From DASXMX01 sp036794395 (GTDB lineage: Bacteria > Planctomycetota > Phycisphaerae > Tepidisphaerales > Tepidisphaeraceae), in NCBI GenBank assembly GCA_036794395.1, contig DAIRGS010000089.1:1-23457 (forward strand): a stretch of DNA of 23,457 nucleotides, read 5' to 3'. Positions 21,696-23,457 of the stretch are shown here, in pieces. Under the pieces are notes generated by a model, which did no database searches, was not told the origin of the DNA, and saw only the letters and a program-made list of their open reading frames with translations. The number at the start of each line of letters is the position of its first letter. The first letter of the stretch is position 1. The translations under genes and the position numbers were made by a program.

Positions 21696-23069
21696 ATGCA
21701 CAAAACCGCCGTCCTCAACGTTGTTGGTCTGACGCCCGCCCTCATTGGCGAATTCACTCCCCGCATCCGCGACTTTGTCGCGCGCGGCGCGATTGCGAAT
21801 GTGGGTCACGTTCTCCCTGGCGTCACTACCACCGTTCAATCGACCTATCTGACGGGCACCTGGCCCGCCGAGCATGGCATCGTGGCCAACGGCTGGTACT
21901 TTCGCGACGAATGCGAAATTAAATTCTGGCGGCAATCCAACCGCCTGGTCGAGCGGCCGAAAATCTGGGAAACTGCCCGGCAGATCGATCCTTCGTTCAC
22001 CTGCGCCAACATCTGCTGGTGGTACAACATGTATTCCACCGCTGATTTCGCGGTGACGCCGCGGCCCATGTATCCGGCTGATGGGCGGAAAGTCCCTGAT
22101 TGCTGGACGCATCCGGCCGATCTACGCGACTGGCTACAGAAAGAGTTGGGGCAGTTTCCGTTGTTCCAATTTTGGGGACCGGCCACATCCATCAACGCGA
22201 CCCGCTGGATCGCGGACGCCGCCATCAAAGTCGATCAGCGCCACAATCCAACGCTTACTCTGGTTTATCTCCCGCACCTGGATTACGGCCTTCAGCGAAC
22301 CAGCACTGAGGCCGCAGGCATCGCGCAGGATCTGCGGGACGTCGATGCCGAGTGCGGCAAGCTGATCGATTACTTCACCGCCCGCGGGGCTCGCGTCATT
22401 CTTCTCTCTGAGTATGGCGTCATGCCCGTCTCCCGCCCCGTCCACCTCAACCGCGTGCTCCGGGAACTTGGCTGCCTGACGATCCGGGAAGAACTGGGAC
22501 GGGAGATTCTGGATGCCGGGGAGAGTGCGGCGTTTGCCGTTGCCGATCACCAGATTGCCCACATATACGTCAATGACCTCTCGCGTTTCAACGAAGTTCG
22601 AAAAGCAATCGAATCCACCGCCGGCGTGGAAACAGTCCTGGATGCCGACGGGAAAAAACTGCATCACCTTGACCACCCCCGCAGCGGCGAACTGATCGCG
22701 ATCGCGTCGCCGGACGCCTGGTTCACTTACTATTACTGGCTCGACGACAGCCGGGCACCTGACTTCGCGCGTACCGTCGATATCCACCGAAAGCCCGGCT
22801 ACGACCCCGCCGAGCTGTACCTCGATCCGGCCATTCGCTACCCCAAGGCAAAAATTGCATGGGCTCTTGCCCGCAGGAAGTTGGGGCAACGCGCCCTGAT
22901 GGAAGTCATCCCCCTCGATGCCACGCTTGTTCGCGGTTCACATGGCCACGCGCCGATAAGCCCCAAAAATGGGCCGGTTTTTGCCACTTCGGACAAACAA
23001 TTGCTCACCGGCACGGATTTTCCCGCCACCGAAGTTTATCACGCAATCCTCCGGCATCTGAGCGCCTAG
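21696..23069 (+). CDS. EboF-like alkaline-phosphatase-superfamily protein (type I phosphodiesterase/nucleotide pyrophosphatase)
   Basis: A 457-residue hydrolase of the alkaline phosphatase superfamily. Seen: LNVVGLTPALIGE near the N-terminus, the nucleophile region PGVTTTVQSTYLTGTWPAEHG (41-61) with the catalytic Thr/Ser, LPHLDYGLQ (192-200), LLSEYGVMPVSRPVHLNRVL (236-255) and RGSHGHAP (413-420). Classical members have Asp in 'xDG' at the start and 'SDHGM' in place of SEYGV; both are altered here in the way I recall for EboF-type proteins of the ebo gene cluster. The expected export lacks a signal peptide, fitting that group. No other ebo gene is in the window, so the substrate is unknown. 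The ATG at 21696 begins 2 bases after the toxin remnant's stop, with no Shine-Dalgarno visible. Confidence 0.75.
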   Translation: MHKTAVLNVVGLTPALIGEFTPRIRDFVARGAIANVGHVLPGVTTTVQSTYLTGTWPAEHGIVANGWYFRDECEIKFWRQSNRLVERPKIWETARQIDPSFTCANICWWYNMYSTADFAVTPRPMYPADGRKVPDCWTHPADLRDWLQKELGQFPLFQFWGPATSINATRWIADAAIKVDQRHNPTLTLVYLPHLDYGLQRTSTEAAGIAQDLRDVDAECGKLIDYFTARGARVILLSEYGVMPVSRPVHLNRVLRELGCLTIREELGREILDAGESAAFAVADHQIAHIYVNDLSRFNEVRKAIESTAGVETVLDADGKKLHHLDHPRSGELIAIASPDAWFTYYYWLDDSRAPDFARTVDIHRKPGYDPAELYLDPAIRYPKAKIAWALARRKLGQRALMEVIPLDATLVRGSHGHAPISPKNGPVFATSDKQLLTGTDFPATEVYHAILRHLSA

Positions 23070-23253
23070 AATAAGTTGATATAAATCCGTAGGAGTCCGA
23101 TAATATTTGGTATCTTTATGTCCATTTCGACCGATAGAATACGGTTGGAGCAACGGAGTGAGTGGCATAACGATTGCGGATTTCGGTGGAACGGTTTCAA
23201 TGCGAGGCCCAACCATCGTTTCTCGTAAGTGTCTGTTATTTCGGAGGTCGGCT

Positions 23254-23457
23254 ATGACTTGGTTGAACCCCCGGCTATTGGCGGCGCCCCTGTTTTTGGG
23301 GTTGGCCTGCACCACGATGAGCTTCGCGGCGGATGGGCCGCCTCCTGATACGCAGGAATGGTTCCGCGGGCAAAATCCCCCGCTCGTCCCCTCCCGTGCC
23401 GCGAATATCGCCGGCCAGGGTGGAGCCGATTTCGGTCCGGGTGGCGCTGCTTTGCCG
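23254..23457 (+). CDS. Secreted protein, N-terminal part (runs off the window)
   Basis: The first 68 residues of a secreted protein. A signal peptide is clear: MTWLNPRLLAAPLFLGLACT, then TMSFAADGPP, with likely cleavage after SFA. The mature start is rich in Gly, Pro and Ala (RGQNPPLVPSRAANIAGQGG). GGAGG lies 6 bases before the ATG, a strong site. The function cannot be told from this part. The gap upstream (23070-23253) has no other gene and no promoter I would defend. Confidence 0.8.
   Translation, partial: MTWLNPRLLAAPLFLGLACTTMSFAADGPPPDTQEWFRGQNPPLVPSRAANIAGQGGADFGPGGAALP

Noticed and set aside
23070..23253. Promoter or riboswitch in the leader of the last gene
   Set aside because: TTGGTA and TAGAAT occur but are 22 bases apart, too far for a standard promoter, and no known structured RNA is recognised.

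Overview
The window looks like a high-GC chromosomal piece of a planctomycete, most likely of the Phycisphaerae type. The best pointer is the secreted protein at 16028-17242, which carries a LEPR-XLL-like N-terminal motif (CLEQRVFLSS) typical of planctomycete exported proteins. Supporting signs are the stand-alone LigD N-terminal-like protein, the Trm112-like protein, long gene-poor spacers, and many palindromic or MITE-like repeats. No tRNA, rRNA or CRISPR array was seen. The taxonomic call is inference.

Left part (1-5260): a small LigD-N-like gene, then a SAM-dependent methyltransferase bracketed by two copies of one inverted-repeat element. A repeat-rich gene-less stretch follows, with a small P-loop NTPase of unknown family and a zinc-ribbon membrane-anchored protein. 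Next is a scar of foreign DNA: the frameshifted 3' end of a T7-like phage terminase large subunit, fused to a relic of a LigD-N-like gene end. Beside it lie a 29-bp perfect direct repeat and a GATTAR tandem tract. A Trm112-family gene closes the region.

Centre (5268-14597): two large soluble sensor kinases on the minus strand. The first transcribed encodes 2326 residues: two N-terminal HAMP-like units, thirteen 92-residue HAMP units in tandem, then GAF, coiled coil, HisKA, HATPase and three receiver domains, the middle one lacking its phospho-acceptor Asp. The second encodes REC-GAF-HisKA-HATPase-REC. A heptanucleotide array (5 units one way, 12 the other) fills the spacer between them. They probably form one signalling locus; the HAMP array resembles group III (Nik1-type) kinases.

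Right part (14598-23457): an AF2212-like antitoxin, then four minus-strand genes for exported or lipid-anchored proteins: DUF6438-like, LEPR-XLL, and two lipoproteins, one with a near-consensus promoter. A 126-bp nested palindrome precedes glcD, encoding the FAD subunit of glycolate oxidase, without glcE or glcF in view. Next comes a toxin-antitoxin locus whose VapC toxin is destroyed: a 235-bp terminal-inverted-repeat element occupies the place of the toxin middle, while the AF2212-like antitoxin is intact. An EboF-like alkaline-phosphatase-superfamily gene starts 2 bases after the toxin stop, and the window ends inside a secreted-protein gene.

The most notable items are the 13-unit HAMP kinase, the element-replaced VapC, the phage-terminase/LigD-N scar, and the number of distinct palindromic repeat families, one of which (27 bp) occurs inside two different larger elements.
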